Origin: Desulfobacula sp.
Lineage (GTDB): Bacteria > Desulfobacterota > Desulfobacteria > Desulfobacterales > Desulfobacteraceae
Direction of reading: 5' to 3'
Length of the DNA: 44,753 nucleotides
Assembly (NCBI GenBank): GCA_021647625.1
Contig: JAKIUJ010000006.1
Coordinates: forward strand, 1 to 44,753
Under the pieces are notes generated by a model. The model did not search any database. It was given only the letters and a program-made list of their open reading frames with translations, and was not told the origin of the DNA. Made by a program: the position numbers and the translations under genes. Below are positions 9,211-17,465 of this stretch, piece after piece (positions within the stretch are counted from its first letter, which is position 1; every line of letters starts with the position of its first letter).

Positions 9211-9213
9211 TAT

Positions 9214-10215
9214 TTATATCATCAGCGGTTTTAAGTCTTTTGTAACGGGTGTTTGGATCGATAAAATACTTTCTTCATCTCTGCTGCGAACCTTCACCAG
9301 GCTTTGGTCTCCAGGGTTTGATTTAGTGTAGGCCGAACAGATTTCAGCGGCCTTTTGAATGTTTTTTAAAGAGAAGTTACCTGTAAGGATGACATCCGGC
9401 CCTGGCAAATCAGCGTGTTTGATCAGTATGTCATGGGTTTTATCTATATGATCCGATAAATTTTTGTTATCATTTTTCGAGCGACCGACAATCACTTTTG
9501 TTGTGGAGTCAAGCCGGAAATGACGTCCGAATTTTAAAAAGTACAGGTGCCGTGTTTCGATATGCTCGTGGTGATCCATTAAATCTTTTAATCGAGCGGA
9601 AAAAATTTTATCCGTTAAAAGACACCCGCCGGCAGGCGAGGGGAATTCTTTTACGCCAAAGTCTTTTGTCATCTGCATTTGGACTTTGCGCGATCGCCCT
9701 GTAATATCCATTAGCTGTTCACGGTCCACAAGACCATCTTTTTCCATGGGTGTTTGTGGCAATCGTTTCGCACACAAGGGCCTTAAAATGTGACCATCAA
9801 ACCCTGAATTTTTTTCTACATATCGCAAAGAGTTTTTATTTTGTGACTTTGGGCGCTGACCCAAGACCTCTCCACTGAACAAAAAATCGAATCCTTCTTT
9901 TTTTAAGAGTTCCCCGGCTTTTGCAAACATCAAGGCATGACAGTCCATGCACGGATTCATGTTTTTACCGAATCCGGCCCTGGGGTGTCGCATCATTTTC
10001 ATATATTCAATTGTAAGATCAATTACAATTAATGGGATATGGGTCTGTTGTGAGGCTTTTTTTGCAGAATCGGCAGAAAAAAAAGGTGTTTCAAAACAGA
10101 CCCAGGTCACATCAATTCCCTGACGCTGGAGTAGTAAAGCCGACAGAATGCTGTCCAGGCCGCCTGAGCACAGGCCGAGGCCTTTTATAGGTCTTGAGGT
10201 TTTTCCTTTATTCAT
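9214..10215 (-). CDS. PP-loop ATPase, tRNA thiolation-like (ThiI/MnmA-type) protein
   Basis: About 333 residues with the chosen start. The PP-loop motif LCSGGLDSILSALLL near residue 16 predicts adenylation of a substrate, usually a tRNA uridine or another sulfur acceptor. NPCMDCHALMF, with a CxxC pair, and FLFSGEVLGQRPKSQ follow, as in an uncharacterised branch related to ThiI and MnmA. The C-terminal part (PDVILTGNFSLKNI and beyond) looks like the small domain annotated DUF814/NFACT-R in such proteins. The open frame runs on to 10314, but those 33 residues overlap a repeat; the ATG at 10215 is the likely start. The exact modification is unknown. Confidence 0.75.
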   Translation of the reverse strand: MNKGKTSRPIKGLGLCSGGLDSILSALLLQRQGIDVTWVCFETPFFSADSAKKASQQTHIPLIVIDLTIEYMKMMRHPRAGFGKNMNPCMDCHALMFAKAGELLKKEGFDFLFSGEVLGQRPKSQNKNSLRYVEKNSGFDGHILRPLCAKRLPQTPMEKDGLVDREQLMDITGRSRKVQMQMTKDFGVKEFPSPAGGCLLTDKIFSARLKDLMDHHEHIETRHLYFLKFGRHFRLDSTTKVIVGRSKNDNKNLSDHIDKTHDILIKHADLPGPDVILTGNFSLKNIQKAAEICSAYTKSNPGDQSLVKVRSRDEESILSIQTPVTKDLKPLMI

Positions 10216-10235
10216 ATATAACCTTGCAATGAAAA

Positions 10236-10334
10236 TTTTATATGAAAGAACTGTGCAAACCCATTTAAGTTCTTTCTTGTTTTGTCGTGTGCAACCCCTT
10301 AATCGAAGGGGCAAAGCTGCGCATGACCGTTAGC
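10236..10334 (+). repeat. Family 5 repeat, copy 1, overlapping the nth start
   Basis: About 99 bases similar to 32341-32439 in the same orientation. Shared blocks include TGCAAACC, GTTCTTTC, TTTGT-GTG and GCTGCGCATGAC. The ATG in the last block is the apparent start codon of nth. Confidence 0.7.
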
Positions 10335-10973
10335 ACATCAAAAATACATACAATTTTGAAAATATTAAGAGACCGATACCCGATTGTCAAGACCCAGCTT
10401 ATGCATGAAACACCTTTTCAACTGCTCGTTGCCACCATCATGTCTGCACAATGCACGGATGGTCAGGTCAATAAGGTCACAAAACAACTGTTTAAACAAT
10501 ATCCTGACGCCAAAAAGCTTGCCGATGCGCCATTAAATAAGATTAAAAAAATTATTTATTCAACAGGTTTTTATAATAATAAAGCAAAAAATATTAAAGC
10601 ATGTTCCCTTGCCGTGTTGGATGAGCATCAGGGAATTGTGCCAGAAGATATTACAGCTTTGACAGCTCTACCCGGTGTGGGCCGGAAAACCGCCAATGTG
10701 GTTCTATCCGTGGCTTTTGGTCATCAAGCGATAGTTGTTGATACGCATGTTTTAAGAATTTCCAAACGGCTTGGTTTGACCGCAATGACAGACCCTGTAA
10801 AGGTTGAGTATGCGTTGATGGATATTATTCCAAAATCATCGTGGAGTGATCTTTCTTTGCAATTTATCTATTTCGGCAGGGAAATCTGTGATGCAAAAAA
10901 ACCGCAGTGTGATGATTGTCCATTGGTTGAATTATGTTTGACTATAAGGAAAGGGGCAGTGATTACCGGTTAA
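10323..10973 (+). CDS. nth: Endonuclease III (DNA glycosylase/AP lyase)
   Basis: A bifunctional DNA glycosylase/AP lyase for oxidised pyrimidines, about 216 residues. The helix-hairpin-helix with catalytic Lys is seen as TALPGVGRKTANVVL, the catalytic Asp as VVDTHVLRIS. The [4Fe-4S] loop is CDAKKPQCDDCPLVELC, with the expected C-x6-C-x2-C-x5-C spacing. The ATG at 10323 places KIHTILKILRD against the usual N-terminus; 12 further upstream residues from 10287 derive from a repeat. Its 3' end overlaps the convergent Hpt gene by 11 bases. Confidence 0.95.
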   Translation: MTVSTSKIHTILKILRDRYPIVKTQLMHETPFQLLVATIMSAQCTDGQVNKVTKQLFKQYPDAKKLADAPLNKIKKIIYSTGFYNNKAKNIKACSLAVLDEHQGIVPEDITALTALPGVGRKTANVVLSVAFGHQAIVVDTHVLRISKRLGLTAMTDPVKVEYALMDIIPKSSWSDLSLQFIYFGREICDAKKPQCDDCPLVELCLTIRKGAVITG

Positions 10974-11319
10974 AGTTTTTGATATATTCTATTAGTTTTT
11001 GACATTCATTTTTTAGATGATCTAATTTTTCTTCAGCACCACCCAGGTCGTTATTTTTACCGGCAGCCTCAAGCACCATGGCAGCATCTGCCGCAGATTC
11101 GGCTGCCAGATACCTTAAGGTCCCCTTCAGCTTGTGGGCTGACTCATCCAATGTCTGCGCATTTTTTTCAAGAACAGCACCTTTGATCTCAACGTATTGA
11201 ACGGGCCATTCGGAAATAAAATCAGCAAAGCAATCCTGGATAAGCTCCAGATCATCGTCCATTATTTCTTTTAGTTCTTTCAGGTCGACAACCTCGCTGT
11301 CGTTTTCGGGTGTTGACAT
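10963..11319 (-). CDS. Hpt (histidine phosphotransfer) domain protein
   Basis: A 118-residue single-domain Hpt protein. The phospho-accepting His is in LDESAHKLKGTLRYLAAESA around residue 58, inside a helical bundle. Such proteins relay phosphate between receiver domains. It lies downstream of the acidic protein and the CheY-binding-protein fusion on the same strand, although a repeat element separates them. That fusion's receiver is a plausible partner (inference). The 3' end overlaps nth on the other strand. Confidence 0.88.
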   Translation of the reverse strand: MSTPENDSEVVDLKELKEIMDDDLELIQDCFADFISEWPVQYVEIKGAVLEKNAQTLDESAHKLKGTLRYLAAESAADAAMVLEAAGKNNDLGGAEEKLDHLKNECQKLIEYIKNFNR

Positions 11320-11363
11320 AATTCAAGACTCCTCTTTTTTAAGCTTAAGACCATGTAATTAAT

Positions 11364-11505
11364 GGCTGACCGAAAACCCGTGTTTGGGCGAAAAATTGCC
11401 CATATGCAAGGCGCAAGAAATTCTGAAACCGGAGTGTACTATAGTACATGAGGATTTCAGGATTTTGCAGCAACGAAGCAGATGGGTGAGTTTTCGTTCA
11501 AACAC
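11364..11505 (+). repeat. Family 2 palindromic element, copy a
   Basis: A roughly 142-base non-coding element. It starts GGCTGACCG, then GTGTTTGGGC at 11380-11389, and ends GTTCAAACAC at 11496-11505. The centre is the perfect 14-base palindrome TGTACTATAGTACA at 11435-11448, flanked by CTGAAACC and GGATTTCAG arms. The boxes CAAGGCG and CAACGAAGCAG lie on either side. It sits inside the minus-strand signalling gene run. Confidence 0.85.
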
Positions 11506-11508
11506 TGA

Positions 11509-12306
11509 TTATGAACCTTTCTTCTGCTCCCAAAAGTTGCGGGAGTCCTTTAGGATATCACTGATGTCGTCATCAATAAGGTCATCATCTTCAAGGTCGT
11601 CAACTTGGCTCTCATTCTGAACTTCAGTTTCTTTTGATGTATCAATCACCTCTGGATCTGATTCTTCGGAAAGATCTAATTCTTCGGAATCCAATTCATT
11701 CAAGGCATTGAGATCATCATCAATTAATTGCCGGCTATCTTCGTCGCTTATAAGTTCGTCTAATTTAAGCAGGTCGTCATCCTGATCGGATTCAATAGTC
11801 TCATCATCATCCAGAGAATAGTCCGGAAGATCGATGTTTAAATCCTCGTCTTCCAGGTCGTCTTCTATATCAACGTTGACAGGGTCATCATCTTTTGGAA
11901 CATCCTCACTATCGTCATCCTGGGTATCCGGATTAATTTGGAATTGTTCCTCTTGATTTAAAACAGTACCCGGTCCAACCTCTTCAAGGGTTTCTTCTAT
12001 ATCAATATCATTCAGGTTAAGATCCTGTGAAAGGGTATCGTCAATATCACCGGTTTCATCTGAGTCAGGAATATAATTTCCCTGTCTATCAAACATGAGA
12101 CTGCCACTGAGATGAATATTAAAATTCATTCTAAAGGCAATTTCATTATTGTGAACAATAATTTCGCCTCCATCGGGTAACAGAGTTGAGGCGGCCATTC
12201 TTTTCTCTAAGATTTTTTTGACCGTATCCAGATCAAGATCCTCTTGCACCGCTTCTATGAGGTCCTTTTCACCATTTTTAATGACATCGGGGTCTGTAAT
12301 TTTCAT
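11509..12306 (-). CDS. Acidic protein of unknown function beside the CheY-binding-protein gene
   Basis: A 265-residue protein I do not recognise. Residues 1-85 look folded, with a helical start (DLIEAVQEDLDLDTVKKIL) and a beta-rich stretch (GGEIIVHNNEIAFRMNFNIH). The remainder is very rich in Asp and Glu with repeated DDD/EDD blocks, suggesting a disordered, strongly negative tail ending EQKKGS. It has no signal peptide. It lies 21 bases downstream of the CheY fusion and probably shares its transcript, so a role in the same signalling pathway is likely but unproven. Confidence 0.75.
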   Translation of the reverse strand: MKITDPDVIKNGEKDLIEAVQEDLDLDTVKKILEKRMAASTLLPDGGEIIVHNNEIAFRMNFNIHLSGSLMFDRQGNYIPDSDETGDIDDTLSQDLNLNDIDIEETLEEVGPGTVLNQEEQFQINPDTQDDDSEDVPKDDDPVNVDIEDDLEDEDLNIDLPDYSLDDDETIESDQDDDLLKLDELISDEDSRQLIDDDLNALNELDSEELDLSEESDPEVIDTSKETEVQNESQVDDLEDDDLIDDDISDILKDSRNFWEQKKGS

Positions 12307-12327
12307 TGATAATATTCCCTTTTCGAA

Positions 12328-13710
12328 TTATCGATAGGCTTTGTCGGCAAAACTGCTTTCAATAAATTTTTCCAAATCGATGATTTTGCCTATCTGCATA
12401 ACATCGTGCATATACCTTTGGATGTTATCAAGCGCTTCAGCCTCGGGATACAGGCCATCCCATCGAATTGCCAGGGGTTGGGAAAATACGTTTTTCAGCA
12501 CATCCGGGTTCAGGCCGATTTTTCCTTGCGGGTCTATAAAATCAACAGCAATTCGGGCCGCTCGTATTTTGTCGTTTTCTATATACTCTCCGGTGTCCAC
12601 CAATAAAGATACAAATTCCTGGGCTGCTTCAGGGTGTTTCTGGATAAAATCTTCCTGCATGGCAACAATGCAGCAGGGATGGTTTTCCCAACGGCTGGCT
12701 GAATAGAATTCAAGATTGCCGATTTCACCGACAATGGCTTTGGTCGCAACAGGTTCCGCCACCATAAATCCTGCAACATCCTCATTCTCTTTCATGATAC
12801 CCGGCATTTTGATGGGGGGAACAACTTCAAAACGGACATTGATGGCTTTTTTTCCCGGTACACCTGGTTTAAGGCCAAGTTCTTTTAAAAACTGGTGGGC
12901 CAGCATATGGTGGACAGACATCTTATGGGGGATGTCCACCACTTTATATTTGTAAAAACTTTGCAATGAATCAAATCGGTGGTCATAGTGTCTGGACCGG
13001 ACAAATGTACTCCCGTTTTTATGGGCAAACAGAACCAGTTTTATAGGCGAATCATAGGCAAAAAGATCCATGGCAATGGGGCCCAGCACAAAAGCGCAAT
13101 CAATTTCGCCATTTTCAAGTCCTTCCTGAATGGGATTCCATCCAGCCTTAAGGCTTGTGGTTAAATCAAAATGTTCGGGGTCGACGTCTCCCTGGTCAAT
13201 CCTGTGTTTTAATGCGCCCAAAGCGAGATGATCCGTAATCTGGATGTGGGCAACATTAAGTTCGACCCTTCCGCCGATAACCTGTCTTTGTTTCGGCTTT
13301 GAGGCTTCTTTGGCAGTATCACCTGAAAAGGCTTTTTCTATGGCTTTTCCGATCTGTATTTCGTCAAATGGTTTGGGAACATGAGCATTGCCGCCGGCTT
13401 CCATGATGGTGATTTGCTGGCCTTTATCTGATTGGGCCGTTGCCATGATAAAAGGCAGGTCCTTGAACTCATCTGTTTTTCTTAGGGCCTTTAAAAACTC
13501 AAGTCCGTCCATCTGCGGCATGTTCCAGTCACTGACAACAAGATCCGGCTTTTCCGCCTTTACCTTTTCAAGTCCATCACGTCCATTAACAGCCATTACA
13601 AGATTTTCAAATCCGGCTTTGTTTAAAATCTGTTTGAACATGATGCGCATGGTTCCAGAGTCATCGGCCACAACAATTTTAATGTTTGGATCTACAGCCA
13701 TAAAAAACAC
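12328..13710 (-). CDS. CheY receiver fused to a cytosolic NrtA/SsuA-like substrate-binding domain
   Basis: A 460-residue fusion without a signal peptide. Residues 10-130 are a complete CheY receiver: acidic pair in VVADDSGTMR, Asp in LVVSDWNMPQMDG, Thr in FIMATAQSD, Lys in VPKPFDE. After a short basic linker, residues about 150-460 form a periplasmic-binding-protein-like domain of the NMT1/NrtA type: DHLALGALKHR, IDCAFVLGPIAMDLFAYD, GFMVAEPVATKAIVG and RWENHPCCIV. The same motifs occur in the protein at 16503-17465. Being cytosolic, the domain is more likely a ligand sensor than a transporter subunit. It lies just after an ABC permease gene. The start may be the ATG three codons in (MAVDPN). 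Ligand unknown. Confidence 0.9.
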   Translation of the reverse strand: MFFMAVDPNIKIVVADDSGTMRIMFKQILNKAGFENLVMAVNGRDGLEKVKAEKPDLVVSDWNMPQMDGLEFLKALRKTDEFKDLPFIMATAQSDKGQQITIMEAGGNAHVPKPFDEIQIGKAIEKAFSGDTAKEASKPKQRQVIGGRVELNVAHIQITDHLALGALKHRIDQGDVDPEHFDLTTSLKAGWNPIQEGLENGEIDCAFVLGPIAMDLFAYDSPIKLVLFAHKNGSTFVRSRHYDHRFDSLQSFYKYKVVDIPHKMSVHHMLAHQFLKELGLKPGVPGKKAINVRFEVVPPIKMPGIMKENEDVAGFMVAEPVATKAIVGEIGNLEFYSASRWENHPCCIVAMQEDFIQKHPEAAQEFVSLLVDTGEYIENDKIRAARIAVDFIDPQGKIGLNPDVLKNVFSQPLAIRWDGLYPEAEALDNIQRYMHDVMQIGKIIDLEKFIESSFADKAYR

Positions 13711-13747
13711 TCCTTAAAGTTTTTATAAAAACATTTTTTATTATTTT

Positions 13748-14578
13748 TCATTCATTCCACGACCAGCTGAAGGTGTGCTGAATCCTTTGAATCACCCTGT
13801 CCAGAGCAAAACCTAAAATACCAATCGCAATGACCATGGCCATTAATTTGTCATATTCCATGGTGTCACGGGCATCATTGATCAAATATCCGAGCCCACT
13901 GGATACGCCAAGGAATTCTGCCGGAACGAGAACGATCCAGGCAACTCCCAGGGCCAGTCTTAAGCTGGTCAGCATATACGGTAAAGACGCCGGAATAACA
14001 ATGGTTCTGATTAACTGAAAATTATTTGCTCCCTGGTTTAATGCCATTTTTATCCATTGGGGATTGATATTTAAAACGCCAATGGTCGTGTTTAGTATTA
14101 TAGGGCAAACTGTGGCCATTACAATCAAAAAATAGACTGCGGACTCAAAATTTGCAAATAACAGTATGGCAACCGGCATCCAGGACAAAGGGCTGATCAT
14201 TCTGATAAATTGTATGGAAGAGTAAGAAAGGGACCGGAATTTTGGATAAAATCCAACCATAATGCCTATGGGAACACCAATAACAGCCGACAGGAGAATA
14301 CCAATAAGAATCCTTTTTAAACTTGCAAAAACCGATATCCAGAACTTGCTTTCCTGGACCGCAGCACAAAGGGCATCAAATGTAGGTCCTGGAAGGAATC
14401 CACTGAAATGGGAGAACTGTTCTCTTGTGAAAATGAAACTTGAAACAGCGACCCAGGCAAGAGCAAAAAGAGCAAGCCCTAAGACTTCAAATTTCCAGCC
14501 GAAATCACGACTTCCGAATACAGCATTCAGTCCGACCTGCTTTGGATCACGATACATGAATCGATTAATTGATTTCAA
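13748..14578 (-). CDS. ABC transporter permease (SsuC/TauC/NrtB type)
   Basis: A 276-residue inner-membrane protein with about six predicted membrane segments, beginning near LGLALFALAWVAVSSFIF. The binding-protein-dependent permease signature appears as the EAA-like loop ALNQGANNFQLIRTIVIPAS, followed by LRLALGVAWIVLVPAEFLG and SGLGYLINDARDTMEYDK, typical of the nitrate/sulfonate/taurine group. It overlaps the binding-protein gene by 14 bases. The substrate cannot be named from the sequence. Confidence 0.92.
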   Translation of the reverse strand: MKSINRFMYRDPKQVGLNAVFGSRDFGWKFEVLGLALFALAWVAVSSFIFTREQFSHFSGFLPGPTFDALCAAVQESKFWISVFASLKRILIGILLSAVIGVPIGIMVGFYPKFRSLSYSSIQFIRMISPLSWMPVAILLFANFESAVYFLIVMATVCPIILNTTIGVLNINPQWIKMALNQGANNFQLIRTIVIPASLPYMLTSLRLALGVAWIVLVPAEFLGVSSGLGYLINDARDTMEYDKLMAMVIAIGILGFALDRVIQRIQHTFSWSWNE

Positions 14579-15752
14579 CGATTTCTTCCCTTGTATATGG
14601 TTTGCTCATGTCACAATTGCAAAATTGATTGATTCCTCCCAATTCATCCATAGCCTTTAATACAAAAGAGTTGTCAACCAATGCATTAGCAGCCTTACCC
14701 GTATCAAGCCTTTCAAGAAATTGGGTGTTGCCTTCCACAAGAGTCTCACGCATCTGGTCGATGATAAACCGGGTTGCCGAAGGAAAAGGAAAGGGCTGGA
14801 AGCCGATTCGTGCTACATTCCAGCCTGGATGAATGAGTTGGTTTTTTTTAGGATTTTCAAATACCCGGCTTAAAATTTTTTTGGGCATGGGCAGATAACC
14901 TTCCCCATCCCGGCTCAAAAGATAGGCGGTCTCCTTAGGGTTGCGAATACACCATTCCTGTGCCCTTACAACTGCATTCATTGCTTTTTGCATCATAACA
15001 GGATTTGTATTAATGAATTTTTCGCTGGATACAATGACGCAGCAGGGGTGGTTCTTCCAGATATCTCCGCTGAATCTCATAATCCTTGCCTTAAATTTTA
15101 GCTCTGCAATGGCATTGAATGGATCAGCAACAATATAGCCGTCAATTTTTTTTCCCAATAGAGCCGGCGGCATATTAGGTGGTGGAAGAATGGATAAATT
15201 GACTTGATTTTTTTTAAGTTTATAGGATTGCGGCTTGATGACCGGTACAAGTCCGGCAGACTGTATCCCCATTTGGAGAATCAGGTTGTGCATGGAGTAC
15301 CAGGATGGAACGGCAATTTGTTTTTTGCCAAGATCATCAAAGGTTTTAATGTCTGAATCCCCCCTCACCGTAACGGCACTTCCGTTTGTATGATTCCATC
15401 CGAGAACCTTTACCGGGATTTTTTGATTAAATCGCATATATACAGGGATGGGAAAAAGCATGTGGGTAAAGTTAAATTTTTCTGCTAGAAATGACTCGGT
15501 CAGTATGTTCCATGATCTTACCATAACCGGTCTTTCAACCTTAAGTCCTTCTTCGGCAAAATACCCAAGCCCGTGGGCAACAAGCAGTGGGGTGGCATCT
15601 GTTATCGGAAGATACCCTATTTTGAGCGTTTCCTTTTTTGAAGCTGCCAAAAGAGGTCGGGCAGGCCCTGGAACAAAAAGACTTGAAGCTGCAACCGCCG
15701 CCGTCTTTAAAAACTGTCGTCTTGTTTTTTGTGATAGAGTTTGATCATTCAT
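14565..15752 (-). CDS. Tat-exported ABC substrate-binding protein (NrtA/SsuA-like)
   Basis: A 395-residue periplasmic binding protein. The N-terminus has a Tat signal (TRRQFLKTAAVAASSLF) ending near PLLAASKK. The mature part starts LKIGYLPITDATPLLVAHG, typical of NMT1/NrtA/SsuA binding proteins. IWKNHPCCVIVSSEKF is the motif shared with the two cytosolic relatives in this cluster. The gene shares one base with the ATPase stop and overlaps the permease, so all three form a transporter. Tat export suggests folding, or cofactor loading, before export. Ligand unknown; nitrate, sulfonate or similar small anions are family possibilities. Confidence 0.92.
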   Translation of the reverse strand: MNDQTLSQKTRRQFLKTAAVAASSLFVPGPARPLLAASKKETLKIGYLPITDATPLLVAHGLGYFAEEGLKVERPVMVRSWNILTESFLAEKFNFTHMLFPIPVYMRFNQKIPVKVLGWNHTNGSAVTVRGDSDIKTFDDLGKKQIAVPSWYSMHNLILQMGIQSAGLVPVIKPQSYKLKKNQVNLSILPPPNMPPALLGKKIDGYIVADPFNAIAELKFKARIMRFSGDIWKNHPCCVIVSSEKFINTNPVMMQKAMNAVVRAQEWCIRNPKETAYLLSRDGEGYLPMPKKILSRVFENPKKNQLIHPGWNVARIGFQPFPFPSATRFIIDQMRETLVEGNTQFLERLDTGKAANALVDNSFVLKAMDELGGINQFCNCDMSKPYTREEIVEIN

Positions 15753-16519
15753 TATAAAAGACTCCTCTTGGCAAGATACGAGTTTTTGAATCGTTCCAGT
15801 ATTTTCGTGCGGATTTCTTTAAATTCAGGCGCGTTTCTGTCCCTTGGATATTCCTCATTAATCTCAAACATATCCGTTATATTGGCTGGTTCTCCAGCCA
15901 GGAGTATGATTTTATTTCCCAGTCGGATGGCCTCATCAATATCATGGGTAACAAATACAGCTGTAAATTGTTCCGATAGCCATAAATTGACCAGCTCTTC
16001 TTGTATATGCGCCTGGGTAAACGTGTCAAGGGATGCAAAAGGCTCATCCATAAGCAATGCTTCAGGGTGTCCGACAAGCGCTCTTGCAAGACAGACACGT
16101 TGGGCCATGCCCAAAGATAGCTGACTGGGTTTTGCATCTGCAAAACCAGCAAGTCCCATGATTTCAAGAAATTGATATACACGGTATTCAAGCTCTTTTG
16201 TGTCCCCTCTGAGCTTGCAGCCATAGGCAACATTCTCTGTGACATTTAACCAGGGAATCAGGGTGGGCTGTTGAAACAACATGGATCGGGAAGGATGAAT
16301 GCCGTGGATGGGCTCCCCGTCAACGATAATATTTCCCGATGTTGGTTTTTCCAATCCTGCCAACATGTTCAAAAGTGTTGTCTTTCCGCAGCCGGATTCC
16401 CCTAAGATTATTACAAAATCGCCATCATCAATGGAAAAACTGATGTCTTTAAGTACAATATAATCTGAATTTTCTGATTTATTGTATATTTTTGTTACTT
16501 TTTCAATTTCGATTTTCAA
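15752..16519 (-). CDS. ABC transporter ATP-binding protein (SsuB/TauB/NrtD type)
   Basis: The ATPase of the importer, about 255 residues with the chosen start. Walker A is GESGCGKTTLL, Q-loop LFQQPTLIPW, Walker B ALLMDEPFASLD and the switch His FVTHDIDEA. The signature motif reads LSLGM where LSGGQ is usual, an unusual substitution. The frame is open to 16579, but that would overlap the preceding gene by 77 bases. A TTG at 16519 (protein MKIEIEKVTKIY) aligns with the family start and leaves a 17-base overlap. Confidence 0.9.
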   Translation of the reverse strand: MKIEIEKVTKIYNKSENSDYIVLKDISFSIDDGDFVIILGESGCGKTTLLNMLAGLEKPTSGNIIVDGEPIHGIHPSRSMLFQQPTLIPWLNVTENVAYGCKLRGDTKELEYRVYQFLEIMGLAGFADAKPSQLSLGMAQRVCLARALVGHPEALLMDEPFASLDTFTQAHIQEELVNLWLSEQFTAVFVTHDIDEAIRLGNKIILLAGEPANITDMFEINEEYPRDRNAPEFKEIRTKILERFKNSYLAKRSLL

Positions 16520-17465
16520 GGCTGTGTCCCAATGTTTTGTTTGAAGTAAACGCAGTTTCGACAAACCGGGCAATATCAATTTTTTCAGTCATAATGTTCA
16601 TTGTATCCGACATATAATTGTGAATTGTTTCTATCGCATCAAGATCCGGTGTTAAAAGATCAGGATCAAAGCAGATATCGGATTTTAACAATACCTGCTG
16701 GATGACGTTTTGTTTTTGATTCAAAAAGTGCCTGGCAATTGAAAAAAGGGATTCATCTTTTTGCATTTCGATTTTTTGGGCTGCTTGTACAAATAAGATG
16801 ATAATCTCCTTTACTGCATCAGGATATTGTTCAATAAACCGGGTGCTCATAATAAAGGCACAACAGGGATGGTTTTTCCATAGTTTGCCTGTGTAACACA
16901 CGCGTGTGGCTGTATCTTGTAATATGGCCTGACTGCCATAGGGTTCGGCAACAGCAAAGCCTGCAATATCGTTGTCAGTGTCATTTGCAAGCATCTGGGG
17001 CATTAGATAAGGGTTTGCAGTCTCCCGAACAACTTGAGCATTTTCGTCGTTATGGGTACCAAATTTAAGACCGGCAGATGACAGGAGACGATGTAAAAGC
17101 ATGGTTTGAACGCACAACTCAGATGGAACCAGAACCGTGTGATTTTTGAAATCCTTGATGCAGGTTATAGTGGATATGTTTTTTTTGACAATGATACCTC
17201 CTCCCCTGTGGGTAAACATCAAAAGTTTGATATCAAGGCCTTTGGCGAACAGATCCATAGCCGTTGGGATAGTTATGAATGCCCCATTGATATTTCCTTG
17301 AGTCAATTGATCACAAAGCTGGTTCCATGAGTTAAAAGCAAATGATTTAAATGTTGACTGTTCAAGGACGGCATCTTTTTTATTTAGCAGATGATCAACA
17401 ACGCCTAAAATAAGATGATCAATAATTTTTAGATGTCCGATTTTAAACTGTGGCTGACCCTTCAT
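16503..17465 (-). CDS. Cytosolic NrtA/SsuA-like binding-protein homologue without signal peptide
   Basis: A 320-residue protein resembling the C-terminal part of the CheY fusion at 12328: both have a DHL-LG start, A-MDLFA with IKLLMFTHRGGG, AGFAVAEPYGSQAIL and LWKNHPCCAFIMS. It starts directly at the domain (MKGQPQFKIGHLKIIDHLIL) with no export signal, so it should remain in the cytoplasm. It is the first gene of the transporter operon and overlaps the ATPase gene. This recalls the regulatory binding-protein-like domain of cyanobacterial NrtC, which senses the transported ligand (family knowledge); the same role here is an inference. Confidence 0.85.
   Translation of the reverse strand: MKGQPQFKIGHLKIIDHLILGVVDHLLNKKDAVLEQSTFKSFAFNSWNQLCDQLTQGNINGAFITIPTAMDLFAKGLDIKLLMFTHRGGGIIVKKNISTITCIKDFKNHTVLVPSELCVQTMLLHRLLSSAGLKFGTHNDENAQVVRETANPYLMPQMLANDTDNDIAGFAVAEPYGSQAILQDTATRVCYTGKLWKNHPCCAFIMSTRFIEQYPDAVKEIIILFVQAAQKIEMQKDESLFSIARHFLNQKQNVIQQVLLKSDICFDPDLLTPDLDAIETIHNYMSDTMNIMTEKIDIARFVETAFTSNKTLGHSLENRN

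Noticed and set aside
10216-10314. N-terminal extension of the PP-loop protein
   Set aside because: The extra 33 residues come from the family 5 repeat and are not domain-like; the ATG at 10215 directly precedes the conserved core.
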